NCBI GenBank assembly: GCA_964545205.1
Contig: CAZJFH010000116.1
Coordinates: forward strand, 1-8,383
DNA: 8,383 nt
Origin: CAZJFH01 sp964545205
GTDB taxonomy: Bacteria > Pseudomonadota > Alphaproteobacteria > Rhodospirillales > Magnetospirillaceae
Direction: 5' to 3'
Shown here: in pieces, positions 1 through 5,413 of the stretch
Layout: each line of letters begins with the position of its first letter
Position numbering within the stretch: the stretch's first letter is position 1
The notes under the pieces: generated by a model
The model's database searches: none
Told to the model about the DNA's origin: nothing
What the model saw: only the letters and a program-made list of their open reading frames with translations
Made by a program: the position numbers and the translations under genes

Positions 1-230
1 TCGCCGACCACCACCAGCGCCGCGAAGGCGAAGCGGCGACCGCCCTTGACCACCTTGGCGACGCGGTTGATGTGGACCAGCTTGTCGACGATGTCGGATT
101 CCTCGCGCTCGCGGCCGGCGCCTTCGCGCTGCCGGTCGCCGCGACGCTCGCCCTGGCCGCGCCCGCGGCCTTCGCCGCGCTGGGCGCGCTCGCCGCCTTC
201 GCCGCGGCCTCGATTCGGTGTACGTGCCAT
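1..230 (-). CDS. rpsE: 30S ribosomal protein S5, N-terminal part (partial) with Arg/Gly/Glu-rich extension
   Basis: The first 76 codons and two further bases are present; the gene runs off the left edge. From residue 46 the sequence DIVDKLVHINRVAKVVKGGR and RFAFAALVVVG is the conserved start of the S5 double-stranded RNA-binding domain. S5 helps decoding accuracy and shapes the mRNA entry channel; spectinomycin-resistance changes map to the loop around the VVKGGR region. The unusual part is residues 7-44: 12 Arg, 12 Gly and 8 Glu among 38 residues, with no large hydrophobics. E. coli S5 has only a short N-terminal arm before this domain. The ATG at 230 is supported by AAAGGGA overlapping the rplR stop. 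A later start is possible in principle, but I see no internal ATG or good signal within the extension. Confidence 0.95.
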   Translation of the reverse strand, partial: MARTPNRGRGEGGERAQRGEGRGRGQGERRGDRQREGAGREREESDIVDKLVHINRVAKVVKGGRRFAFAALVVVG

Positions 231-242
231 TCTCGTATCCCT

Positions 243-605
243 TTAGAAATCCAGCCCGCCTTCGCGGGCGGCGTCCGCCAGGGCCTTGACCCGGCCGTGA
301 TAGATGAAGCCGCCGCGGTCGAACACGACCTCCTTGACGCCAGCCTTGGTGGCGCGTTCGGCGACCAGCTTGCCCACGGCAGCCGCGGCATCCTTGTCGG
401 CGCCCGTCTTCAGCTTGCCCTTCAGCTCGGGATCGAGCGTCGAGGCCGCCGCGATCGTGACGCCGCGGGCGTCGTCGATCACCTGCACGTAGATGTTCTT
501 GCTCGACCGGAAGACCGACAGACGCGGCCGGCCGCCGCTCTTCTTGCGGAGGGCGGCGCGGTTGCGGGCCTTCCGGCGTTCGAAAAGTTCGTTCGACGTC
601 AACAT
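243..605 (-). CDS. rplR: 50S ribosomal protein L18
   Basis: A 120-residue L18 (117 in E. coli), which binds 5S rRNA together with L5 and brings it into the central protuberance. The N-terminal basic region ELFERRKARNRAALRKKSGG (6-25) is followed by RPRLSVFRSSKNIYVQVIDD (26-45) and the C-terminal block VVFDRGGFIYHGRVKALADA (93-112) with AAREGGLDF at the end, all standard. The frame remains open upstream into rplF, but the ATG at 605 gives the family start and has GGAG 7 nt upstream, overlapping the rplF stop. It ends in TAA fused to AGGGA for rpsE, 12 nt ahead of that gene. Confidence 0.98.
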   Translation of the reverse strand: MLTSNELFERRKARNRAALRKKSGGRPRLSVFRSSKNIYVQVIDDARGVTIAAASTLDPELKGKLKTGADKDAAAAVGKLVAERATKAGVKEVVFDRGGFIYHGRVKALADAAREGGLDF

Positions 606-615
606 GGCCCGGCTC

Positions 616-1149
616 CTACTTCTTCTTGCCTTCCTTGCGCAGGATGGTCTCGGTCGCGTACTTGATGCCCTTGCCCTTGTACGGCTCGGGCCCGCGGAAG
701 CCGCGGATTTCCGACGCGATCTGACCCACTCGCTGCTTGTCCTTGCCGGTAATGGCAATCGCGGTCGGCTTCTCGGTCTTGATCTGGATGTCGTCCGGGA
801 TCGGATAGACGATGTCGTGGCTGTAGCCGAGCTGCAGCTGCAGGTTCTTGCCCTGCACCGCGGCGCGGTAGCCGACGCCGTTGATGTCCAGATTGACGGT
901 GAAGCCCTCCGAGACGCCCTTGACCATGTTGGCGATCAGCGCGCGGGTGGTGCCCCACATCATGCGCGAACGCTTGGTCTCGAAGCGCGGCTTGACCCAG
1001 ACCTCGCCCTGCTCCATCGAGACCTCGACGTCCTCGACGGTGGTCAGGTTGCTGGTGCCCAGCTTGCCCTTGACGGAGACCTCGCGCCCCTTGAGGTCGA
1101 CCGTGACCCCGGCGGGCACGGTCACGGGATATTTTCCAACTCGCGACAT
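616..1149 (-). CDS. rplF: 50S ribosomal protein L6
   Basis: A 177-residue L6, the E. coli length, built of two repeated alpha/beta domains and located near the sarcin-ricin loop and factor-binding site. Visible hallmarks are SRVGKYPVTVPAGVTVDLKG (2-21), WGTTRALIANMVKGVSEGF (65-83), the linker NGVGYRAAVQGKNLQLQLGY (90-109) and the C-terminal signature GFRGPEPYKGKGIKYATETI (149-168) with a KEGKKK tail. The ATG at 1149 is 9 nt after the rpsH stop, with TAGGGGGAG in front. Its own TAG stop is fused to GGAG for rplR. A second long frame on the same strand across this gene is a shadow with no family resemblance. Confidence 0.98.
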   Translation of the reverse strand: MSRVGKYPVTVPAGVTVDLKGREVSVKGKLGTSNLTTVEDVEVSMEQGEVWVKPRFETKRSRMMWGTTRALIANMVKGVSEGFTVNLDINGVGYRAAVQGKNLQLQLGYSHDIVYPIPDDIQIKTEKPTAIAITGKDKQRVGQIASEIRGFRGPEPYKGKGIKYATETILRKEGKKK

Positions 1150-1158
1150 CGTCTCCCC

Positions 1159-1557
1159 CTAGAACACCTGGCAAAGGACTTCGCCGCCGACATTGGCGGC
1201 GCGGGCTTCGGCGTCCGACATCACGCCGCGCGGCGTCGACAGGATGGCGATGCCCAGGCCGCTGGCGACCCTCGGCATATCCTTGACCTTCTTGTAGACG
1301 CGGCGGCCCGGCTTCGAGACGCGAGAGATTTCGCGGATCACCGGCGTGCCCTCGTGGTACTTCAGCTCGATCTGCAGCTCGGCGATGCCGGGGCGCAGTT
1401 CGGTCTGGCTGTAGCCGCGGATGTAGCCCTCGCGCTTGAGGACCTCGAGCACGTTGGCGCGCAGCTTCGAGGCCGGCGAGCTGACGACGGTCTTGCGGGC
1501 ATGCTGGCCGTTACGGATGCGGGTCAGCATATCGCCCAAGGGATCGGTCATCGACAT
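1159..1557 (-). CDS. rpsH: 30S ribosomal protein S8
   Basis: A 132-residue S8 (130 in E. coli), a primary binder of the 16S rRNA central domain and, in E. coli, the translational repressor of the spc operon. The start MSMTDPLGDMLTRIRNGQHA and the end block LSTPRGVMSDAEARAANVGG followed by EVLCQVF are signatures. A second Met at residue 3 could start a slightly shorter protein; the ATG at 1557 is preferred because GGGAGG lies 7 nt upstream. It follows rpsN by 13 nt with the stop fused to that signal. It ends with TAG, whose G begins the G-rich binding site of rplF 9 nt upstream of that gene. Confidence 0.98.
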   Translation of the reverse strand: MSMTDPLGDMLTRIRNGQHARKTVVSSPASKLRANVLEVLKREGYIRGYSQTELRPGIAELQIELKYHEGTPVIREISRVSKPGRRVYKKVKDMPRVASGLGIAILSTPRGVMSDAEARAANVGGEVLCQVF

Positions 1558-1570
1558 GATCGCGCCTCCC

Positions 1571-1876
1571 TTACCAGCTCGACTTCACCATGCCGGGAAT
1601 CTGGCCCTTGTTGGCCAGGTCCCGCAGCATGTTGCGCGACAGCTTGAACTTGCGGTAGTTGCCGCGCGGGCGGCCGGTCAGCTCGCAACGGAGGCGGATG
1701 CGCTCCTTCGCCGAGTTCCGGGGCAGTTGCGCCAGCTTGAGGGTCGCCTCGAAGCGCTCCTCGGCGGTGGCTTCACGATTCATCACGGTGGCCTTGAGAC
1801 GGGCGCGGCGCGAGGCGAACTTCTTCGCCATCTTCGCGCGCTTCTTGTTCCGTTCGACGGCGCTGGTCTTCGCCAT
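1571..1876 (-). CDS. rpsN: 30S ribosomal protein S14, zinc-free long form
   Basis: A 101-residue S14, the same length as E. coli S14. It sits in the 30S head next to S3, S10 and S19. The single cysteine (Cys64, in RLRCELTGRPRGNYRKFKLS, 62-81) shows this is the C-minus long form that needs no zinc, rather than the short form with two CxxC pairs. The N-terminal half is helical and basic (VERNKKRAKMAKKFASRRAR). The C-terminus GQIPGMVKSSW is diagnostic. The ATG at 1876 is 19 nt after the rplE stop; GGGAG about 9 nt upstream is the likely ribosome binding site, with AAGGA only 2 nt away being too close. Its TAA is fused to the rpsH signal (TAAGGGAGG). Confidence 0.98.
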   Translation of the reverse strand: MAKTSAVERNKKRAKMAKKFASRRARLKATVMNREATAEERFEATLKLAQLPRNSAKERIRLRCELTGRPRGNYRKFKLSRNMLRDLANKGQIPGMVKSSW

Positions 1877-1895
1877 TGTCCTTAACTCCCTGCGT

Positions 1896-2435
1896 TCAGC
1901 TCTGAAACGGCAAATCGAAGCCCTTGAGAAGCGCCTTGCACTCCTCGTCGGACTTGGCCGTCGTCACGAACGCGATATCCATGCCGCGGATGCGCTCGAC
2001 CCGATCGTAGTTGATCTCGGGGAACACGATCTGTTCCTTGAGACCCATCGAATAGTTGCCGCGCCCGTCGAAGCTCTTGCCGGAAACGCCGCGGAAGTCG
2101 CGGACGCGCGGCAGCGCGATGCTCACCAGACGGTCGAGGAACTCGTACATGCGGTCCTTGCGCAGGGTGACCTTGCAGCCGACCATCTGGCCCTCGCGCA
2201 GCTTGAAGCCGGCGATCGACTTCGAGGCGCGGGTGATCACCGGCTTCTGGCCGGTGATCGCGGTCAGCTCGGCCACCGCCGACTCGATCTTCTTCGAGTC
2301 CTGGGACGCCTCGCCGACGCCCATGTTGACCACGATCTTCTCGAGCCGCGGCACCTGCATGGCGTTCGAATAGCCGAACTGCTCCAGCAGGGACTTGCGG
2401 ACGACGTTGTCGTAATGCTCACGCAAACGTGCCAT
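1896..2435 (-). CDS. rplE: 50S ribosomal protein L5
   Basis: A 179-residue L5, exactly the E. coli length. L5 binds 5S rRNA with L18 in the central protuberance and contacts P-site tRNA. The family is evident from RLEKIVVNMGVGEASQDSKK (30-49), ITGQKPVITRASKSIAGFKL (60-79), and the C-terminal block KEQIVFPEINYDRVERIRGM (133-152) with DIAFVTTAKSDEECKALL. The ATG at 2435 lies 14 nt after rplX, whose TAA is fused to a G-rich ribosome binding site. Codons near residues 59-67 contain a perfect 10-bp inverted repeat. In E. coli the S8 repressor binds mRNA at the start of this gene; I cannot recognise an S8-site-like structure at this start. Confidence 0.98.
   Translation of the reverse strand: MARLREHYDNVVRKSLLEQFGYSNAMQVPRLEKIVVNMGVGEASQDSKKIESAVAELTAITGQKPVITRASKSIAGFKLREGQMVGCKVTLRKDRMYEFLDRLVSIALPRVRDFRGVSGKSFDGRGNYSMGLKEQIVFPEINYDRVERIRGMDIAFVTTAKSDEECKALLKGFDLPFQS
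2235..2259 (-). repeat. perfect 10-bp inverted repeat inside rplE
   Basis: GATCACCGGC and GCCGGTGATC flank a 5-nt spacer (CAGAA on the mRNA strand), giving a perfect 10-bp stem inside the rplE coding sequence at codons for ITGQKPVIT. There is no T-run after it, so it is not a simple terminator. The amino acids here are conserved in L5, so the pairing may be partly a by-product of coding, but no mismatch in ten pairs is notable. Any function is unknown. Confidence 0.6.
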
Positions 2436-2449
2436 TTCTTCTGCCCCCC

Positions 2450-2770
2450 TTACCGGTCGATCACTTCGCCGGAGCGCTTGGCGACGCGCACCTTGCGGCC
2501 GTCCTCGAGGACCTTCGAGCCGACGCGGGTCGGCTTGCCGTCCTTGGGATCGACGTGAGCGACGTTGGAGACGTGCAGGGGCGCCGACTTCTCGACGATG
2601 CCACCCTGCGGGTTGGCGGCGCTGGGCTTGGTGTGGCGCTTGACCACGTTCACCCCGGCGACGACGACCTTGCTCTCGCGCGGAAGGGCCTGAACAACCT
2701 CGCCGGTCTTGCCCTTGTCCTTGCCGGCGATCACGACGACGCGATCGCCCTTCTTGACATGCATGCTCAT
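2450..2770 (-). CDS. rplX: 50S ribosomal protein L24
   Basis: A 106-residue L24 (104 in E. coli), an assembly initiator that binds the 5' end of 23S rRNA and sits near the tunnel exit. A KOW motif is clear at about residues 6-30 (KKGDRVVVIAGKDKGKTGEV), followed by GVNVVKRHTKPSAANPQGGI (39-58) and the late block HVSNVAHVDPKDGKPTRVG. Two nearby ATG codons are possible, at 2770 (MSMHVKK) and 2764 (MHVKK). I chose 2770 because GAGGTG then has a 6-nt spacer and the TGATG overlap with rplN is a standard coupling junction. Its TAA stop runs into GGGGGG, the ribosome binding site of rplE. Confidence 0.96.
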   Translation of the reverse strand: MSMHVKKGDRVVVIAGKDKGKTGEVVQALPRESKVVVAGVNVVKRHTKPSAANPQGGIVEKSAPLHVSNVAHVDPKDGKPTRVGSKVLEDGRKVRVAKRSGEVIDR

Positions 2771-3138
2771 CAAAGCACCTCGGGCGCCAGCGAAATGATC
2801 TTCATGTACTTCTTGGCCCGCAGCTCGCGCGTGACGGGGCCGAAGATGCGGGTGCCGATCGGCTCGCCCTGCTTGTTGATCAGCACGGCGGCGTTGCGAT
2901 CGAACCGGATCGCGCTGCCGTCGGGGCGGCGGATTTCCTTGGCGGTGCGCACGATCACGGCGCGGTGCACGTCACCCTTCTTCACGCGGCCGCGCGGGAT
3001 CGCCTCCTTGATGGAGACCACGATCACGTCGCCGACCCCGGCGATGGTGCGGTGCGAACCGCCCAGGACCTTGATGCACTGCACCCGGCGGGCACCCGAA
3101 TTATCGGCGACGTCCAGGTTGGTTTGCATCTGGATCAT
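2770..3138 (-). CDS. rplN: 50S ribosomal protein L14
   Basis: A 122-residue L14, one residue from the E. coli length (123). L14 lies on the 50S interface, contributes to bridges with 16S rRNA and is the binding site of the silencing factor RsfS. Signature stretches are MIQMQTNLDVADNSGARRVQ (1-20), CIKVLGG (21-27), the basic loop EAIPRGRVKKGDVHRAVIVR (45-64), and DGSAIRFDRNAAVLIN (about 73-88). The ATG at 3138 has AAAGGAAG upstream. The 22-nt gap before it is the widest inside the ribosomal protein run and marks the S10/spc boundary, yet it is too short for an independent promoter and terminator. Its TGA overlaps the rplX ATG by one base (TGATG). Confidence 0.98.
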   Translation of the reverse strand: MIQMQTNLDVADNSGARRVQCIKVLGGSHRTIAGVGDVIVVSIKEAIPRGRVKKGDVHRAVIVRTAKEIRRPDGSAIRFDRNAAVLINKQGEPIGTRIFGPVTRELRAKKYMKIISLAPEVL

Positions 3139-3160
3139 TGCTTACTTCCTTTCCCTGACC

Positions 3161-3409
3161 TCAAGCCCCGGCCGCGGCCGGTTCGGTCACGACAACCCAA
3201 GTCTTGGTCTTCGACAGCGGGCGGCTCTCCTGGATCCACACGGTGTCGCCAATCTTGTACGCGTTGTTTTCGTCGTGGGCGTGGTACTTCTTCGACCGGC
3301 GGATGAACTTCTTGTAGACCGGATGCATCACGCGCCGTTCGACGCGCACCACAATGGTCTTGTCCATCTTGTCGCTGACCACCACCCCTTGCAGAAGCCG
3401 CTTCGGCAT
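3161..3409 (-). CDS. rpsQ: 30S ribosomal protein S17
   Basis: An 82-residue S17 (84 in E. coli), an OB-fold primary binder of 16S rRNA 5' domain. The start MPKRLLQGVVVSDKMDKTIV and the block RRVMHPVYKKFIRRSKKYHA (25-44) are diagnostic, followed by DENNAYKIGDTVWIQESRPLSK and a short Ala-rich end (PAAAGA). The ATG at 3409 is 12 nt after the rpmC stop, with TAAGGAG as a strong ribosome binding site overlapping that stop. The last codons carry the perfect palindrome CCGGCCGCGGCCGG. In E. coli this gene ends the S10 operon; here only 22 nt separate it from rplN. Confidence 0.98.
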   Translation of the reverse strand: MPKRLLQGVVVSDKMDKTIVVRVERRVMHPVYKKFIRRSKKYHAHDENNAYKIGDTVWIQESRPLSKTKTWVVVTEPAAAGA

Positions 3410-3421
3410 TAGGCTCTCTCC

Positions 3422-3619
3422 TTAGGACGCGGTGCGCTTCGCGCCGAGGATCGTCTTGATGGTCGCGATCTCGCGACGCACCTGGCGGACCCGGGCGGTG
3501 TTCTCGAGCTGGCCGGAAGCCTTCTGGAAGCGCAGGTTGAACTGCTCCTTCTTCAGCTCCAGCAGCCTGTCGTTCAGCTGGTCGGCGCTCTTGGCGCGCA
3601 GGTCACTGGCAAGCGACAT
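3422..3619 (-). CDS. rpmC: 50S ribosomal protein L29
   Basis: A 65-residue L29 (63 in E. coli), a two-helix protein next to the tunnel exit and near the trigger factor docking site on L23. It shows the family pattern SLASDLRAKSADQLNDRLLE then LKKEQFNLRFQKASGQLENT, with Arg-rich helix two (RVRQVRREIATIKTIL). An in-frame TTG two codons upstream would add Met-Ala; the ATG at 3619 is preferred because GGGGAG lies 9 nt upstream of it. It follows rplP by 6 nt. Its TAA stop is fused to the GGAG of rpsQ (TAAGGAG). Confidence 0.96.
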   Translation of the reverse strand: MSLASDLRAKSADQLNDRLLELKKEQFNLRFQKASGQLENTARVRQVRREIATIKTILGAKRTAS

Positions 3620-3625
3620 GGCCAA

Positions 3626-4039
3626 TCACTCCCCCATCCGCTGAACGAACTTGGTCTTGATCGGCAGCTTGGCCGAGGCCAGCTCGAAGCCGCGCCGCGC
3701 CAGTTCCTCGGGCACGCCCTCGACCTCGAACATGATGCGGCCCGGCTTGACGCGCGCGACCCAGAACTCGGGCGAGCCCTTGCCCGAACCCATGCGGACT
3801 TCCGCCGGCTTCGACGACACCGGCACGTCCGGGAAGATGCGGATCCACACCCGGCCCTGGCGCTTCAGGTGGCGGGTCAGCGCCCGGCGGGCGGCCTCGA
3901 TCTGGCGGGCGGTGATGCGCTCGGGCTCCATCGCCTTCAGGCCGTAGGACCCGAAGTTGAGGGTGCTGCCCCCCTTCGCCTCGCCGTGGATGCGGCCCTT
4001 GTGGGCCTTGCGGAATTTCGTTCGCTTCGGACTAAGCAT
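3626..4039 (-). CDS. rplP: 50S ribosomal protein L16
   Basis: A 137-residue L16 (136 in E. coli), a late-assembly protein of the central protuberance side that helps position A-site tRNA. The signature opening is MLSPKRTKFRKAHKGR, followed by ITARQIEAARRALTRHLKRQ (42-61), VWIRIFPD (64-71) and RMGSGKGSPEFWVARVKPG (82-100). Arg82 aligns by eye with Arg81 of E. coli L16, which is hydroxylated by the RoxA/YcfD oxygenase; whether that happens here is unknown. The ATG at 4039 lies 14 nt after the rpsC stop, with only a modest GAAGAG signal upstream. Its TGA stop precedes rpmC by 6 nt, and GGGGAG in its last codons serves as that gene's ribosome binding site. Confidence 0.98.
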   Translation of the reverse strand: MLSPKRTKFRKAHKGRIHGEAKGGSTLNFGSYGLKAMEPERITARQIEAARRALTRHLKRQGRVWIRIFPDVPVSSKPAEVRMGSGKGSPEFWVARVKPGRIMFEVEGVPEELARRGFELASAKLPIKTKFVQRMGE

Positions 4040-4053
4040 GTCTCTTCATCCCA

Positions 4054-4731
4054 TCAGCGAGTGGGCGCGCCGTCGGTGGCGCGCTTCTCGGCGGCCAGCG
4101 GGTCGTGGGCCATGATCTCGCCCTTGAACACCCACACCTTGACGCCGCAGGTGCCGTAGGTCGTCTTGGCGGTGGCGACGCCGTAATCGACGTCGGCGCG
4201 CAGCGTGTGCAGCGGCACCCGGCCCTCGCGGTACCATTCGACGCGGGCGATCTCGGCGCCGCCGAGACGGCCGGCGCAGTTGATCCGGATGCCCTGGGCG
4301 CCCAGGCGCATCGCCGACTGCACGGCGCGCTTCATGGCGCGGCGGAAGGCGACGCGACGCTCGAGCTGCTGGGCGATGTTCTCGGCGACCAGCTGCGCGT
4401 CGAGCTCGGGCTTGCGGATCTCGACGATGTTCAGGTGAACCTCGCCGCCGGTCATCTGGCTCAGCTTCTTGCGCAGCGTCTCGATGTCGGCGCCCTTCTT
4501 GCCGATCACCACGCCCGGACGGGCGGTGTGAATGGTCACTCGGGCCTTCTTCGCCGGACGCTCGACGATCACCCGCGAGACGCCCGCCTGCTGCAGGCGC
4601 TTGCGCAGGAACTCGCGCAGCTTCAGGTCCTCGTGCAGCAGGCCGGCATAATCGTCGTCGGCGTACCAGCGCGAGTCCCAGGTGCGGTTGATCCCCAACC
4701 GCAGACCGATCGGATTGACTTTGTGACCCAT
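4054..4731 (-). CDS. rpsC: 30S ribosomal protein S3
   Basis: A 225-residue S3, near the 233 of E. coli. S3 forms part of the mRNA entry channel and contributes to helicase activity of the 30S head. The start MGHKVNPIGLRLGINRTWDS is the family signature. A type II KH domain is visible, with its GxxG loop in VIGKKGADI (75-83). The C-terminal domain has RAMKRAVQSAMRLGAQGIRI (131-150) and ends with the conserved TYGTCGVKVWVFKGE (191-205). The frame stays open 33 nt upstream of the ATG at 4731, but those codons overlap rplV and are not S3-like. The ATG follows the rplV stop with one base between (TAACATG), and GGAG lies only 4 nt upstream, so reinitiation after rplV is likely. Confidence 0.98.
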   Translation of the reverse strand: MGHKVNPIGLRLGINRTWDSRWYADDDYAGLLHEDLKLREFLRKRLQQAGVSRVIVERPAKKARVTIHTARPGVVIGKKGADIETLRKKLSQMTGGEVHLNIVEIRKPELDAQLVAENIAQQLERRVAFRRAMKRAVQSAMRLGAQGIRINCAGRLGGAEIARVEWYREGRVPLHTLRADVDYGVATAKTTYGTCGVKVWVFKGEIMAHDPLAAEKRATDGAPTR

Positions 4732-4732
4732 G

Positions 4733-5116
4733 TTACTCCGCCTTCTCTTCGCGCTCGCGCACAACGACCGTCAGGTTGCTGAACGGCTTCTCGATGCGCC
4801 CCACGCGGCCGCGGGCCCGGGCCCGCCACCGCTTCATCATCAGGCCCTTGCCGACATACGCCTCGGCGACGTAGAGGCGGTCGACGTCGAGCTGGTGATT
4901 GTTCTCGGCATTCGCGATCGCCGACTGCAGCACCTTCCGCACGTCCTGCGCCACGCGGCGCTTCGAGAAGGTGAGCTGGGCCACCGCCGCCTCGGCGCCG
5001 AGACCACGGATGCTCTCGGCGACCAGGTTCAGCTTGCGCGGGCTGATGCGGATAGCGCTGTTGAAGGCCATGGCCTCGTTTTCGGCCAGCGCCCGCGCCG
5101 CGGGTTTCTTGCTCAT
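4733..5116 (-). CDS. rplV: 50S ribosomal protein L22
   Basis: A 127-residue L22. The protein binds 23S rRNA and sends a beta-hairpin along the exit tunnel where macrolides act. The core begins at about residue 20 (AIRISPRKLNLVAESIRG, 21-38), with AIANAENNHQLDVDRLYVAE (66-85) and the hairpin at about 90-110 (KGLMMKRWRARARGRVGRIE). About 15 residues precede the core compared with E. coli L22 (110 residues); an extension of this kind is usual in alphaproteobacteria, so the ATG at 5116 is kept over the internal Met16. AGAGGAAG inside rpsS is the likely ribosome binding site. The codons for residues 97-102 form a 16-bp perfect palindrome. The TAA stop is a single base away from the rpsC ATG. Confidence 0.97.
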   Translation of the reverse strand: MSKKPAARALAENEAMAFNSAIRISPRKLNLVAESIRGLGAEAAVAQLTFSKRRVAQDVRKVLQSAIANAENNHQLDVDRLYVAEAYVGKGLMMKRWRARARGRVGRIEKPFSNLTVVVREREEKAE

Positions 5117-5119
5117 CGC

Positions 5120-5398
5120 CTACTTCCTCTTCGCCTTCTTGTCGGCAGCATGGCCATAGAAGGTGCGGGTCGGCGAAAACTCGCCGAACTTGTGCCCCAC
5201 CATATTCTCCGTCACCAGGACGGGAATGAACTTGTGGCCGTTGTAGACGCCGAACGTCAAGCCCACGAACTGGGGCAGAATGGTCGACCGACGCGACCAG
5301 ATCTTGATGACCTCGTTACGACCGCTGCTGCGGGCCTTGTCGGCCTTCTGCAGGAGATAGCCGTCGATGAACGGTCCTTTCCAAACGGAACGAGACAC
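5120..5398 (-). CDS. rpsS: 30S ribosomal protein S19
   Basis: A 92-residue S19, the standard length, starting (M)SRSVWKGPFIDGYLLQKAD. S19 sits in the head of the 30S subunit with S13 and contacts the A-site tRNA region. Conserved stretches are IKIWSRRSTILPQFVGLTFG (31-50) and GHKFGEFSPTRTFYGHA (about 68-84), followed by a basic tail ending KKAKRK. The start codon is GTG at 5398, fixed by the family N-terminus and by TAAGGAGGT placed 6 nt upstream. It follows rplB by 12 nt and ends in TAG 3 nt before rplV, whose Shine-Dalgarno signal lies in the last codons of this gene. Confidence 0.98.
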   Translation of the reverse strand: MSRSVWKGPFIDGYLLQKADKARSSGRNEVIKIWSRRSTILPQFVGLTFGVYNGHKFIPVLVTENMVGHKFGEFSPTRTFYGHAADKKAKRK

Positions 5399-5404
5399 GG
5401 GCTG

Positions 5405-5413
5405 ACCTCCTTA
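5405..5413 (-). promoter_or_regulatory. full-length Shine-Dalgarno sequence for rpsS
   Basis: TAAGGAGGT is complementary over 9 nt to the usual 16S rRNA 3' end. Its first three bases are the rplB stop codon. It ends 6 nt before the GTG start of rpsS and decides that start. It is the longest match to the anti-Shine-Dalgarno sequence in the window, and it sits in front of the only complete gene here that uses GTG. Confidence 0.9.

Noticed and set aside
1182..1201. 7-bp inverted repeat CGCCGCC/GGCGGCG near the end of rpsH
   Set aside because: It is short, GC-only and lies over conserved Ala-Asn-Val-Gly-Gly codons; such stems arise by chance at this base composition, and no T-run follows.
493..1647. 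Plus-strand open frame of about 384 codons opposite rplR, rplF, rpsH and the end of rpsN
   Set aside because: It crosses several conserved genes on the other strand and resembles no known protein; it is a shadow of GC-rich third positions.
2762..2764. Alternative rplX start at the second ATG
   Set aside because: Its spacer from GAGGTG would be 12 nt, against 6 nt for the ATG at 2770, which also gives the TGATG coupling junction with rplN. It cannot be fully excluded.
2429..3412. Plus-strand open frame of about 327 codons opposite rplX, rplN and rpsQ
   Set aside because: It is antisense to three well-supported genes with no plausible ribosome binding site or domain.
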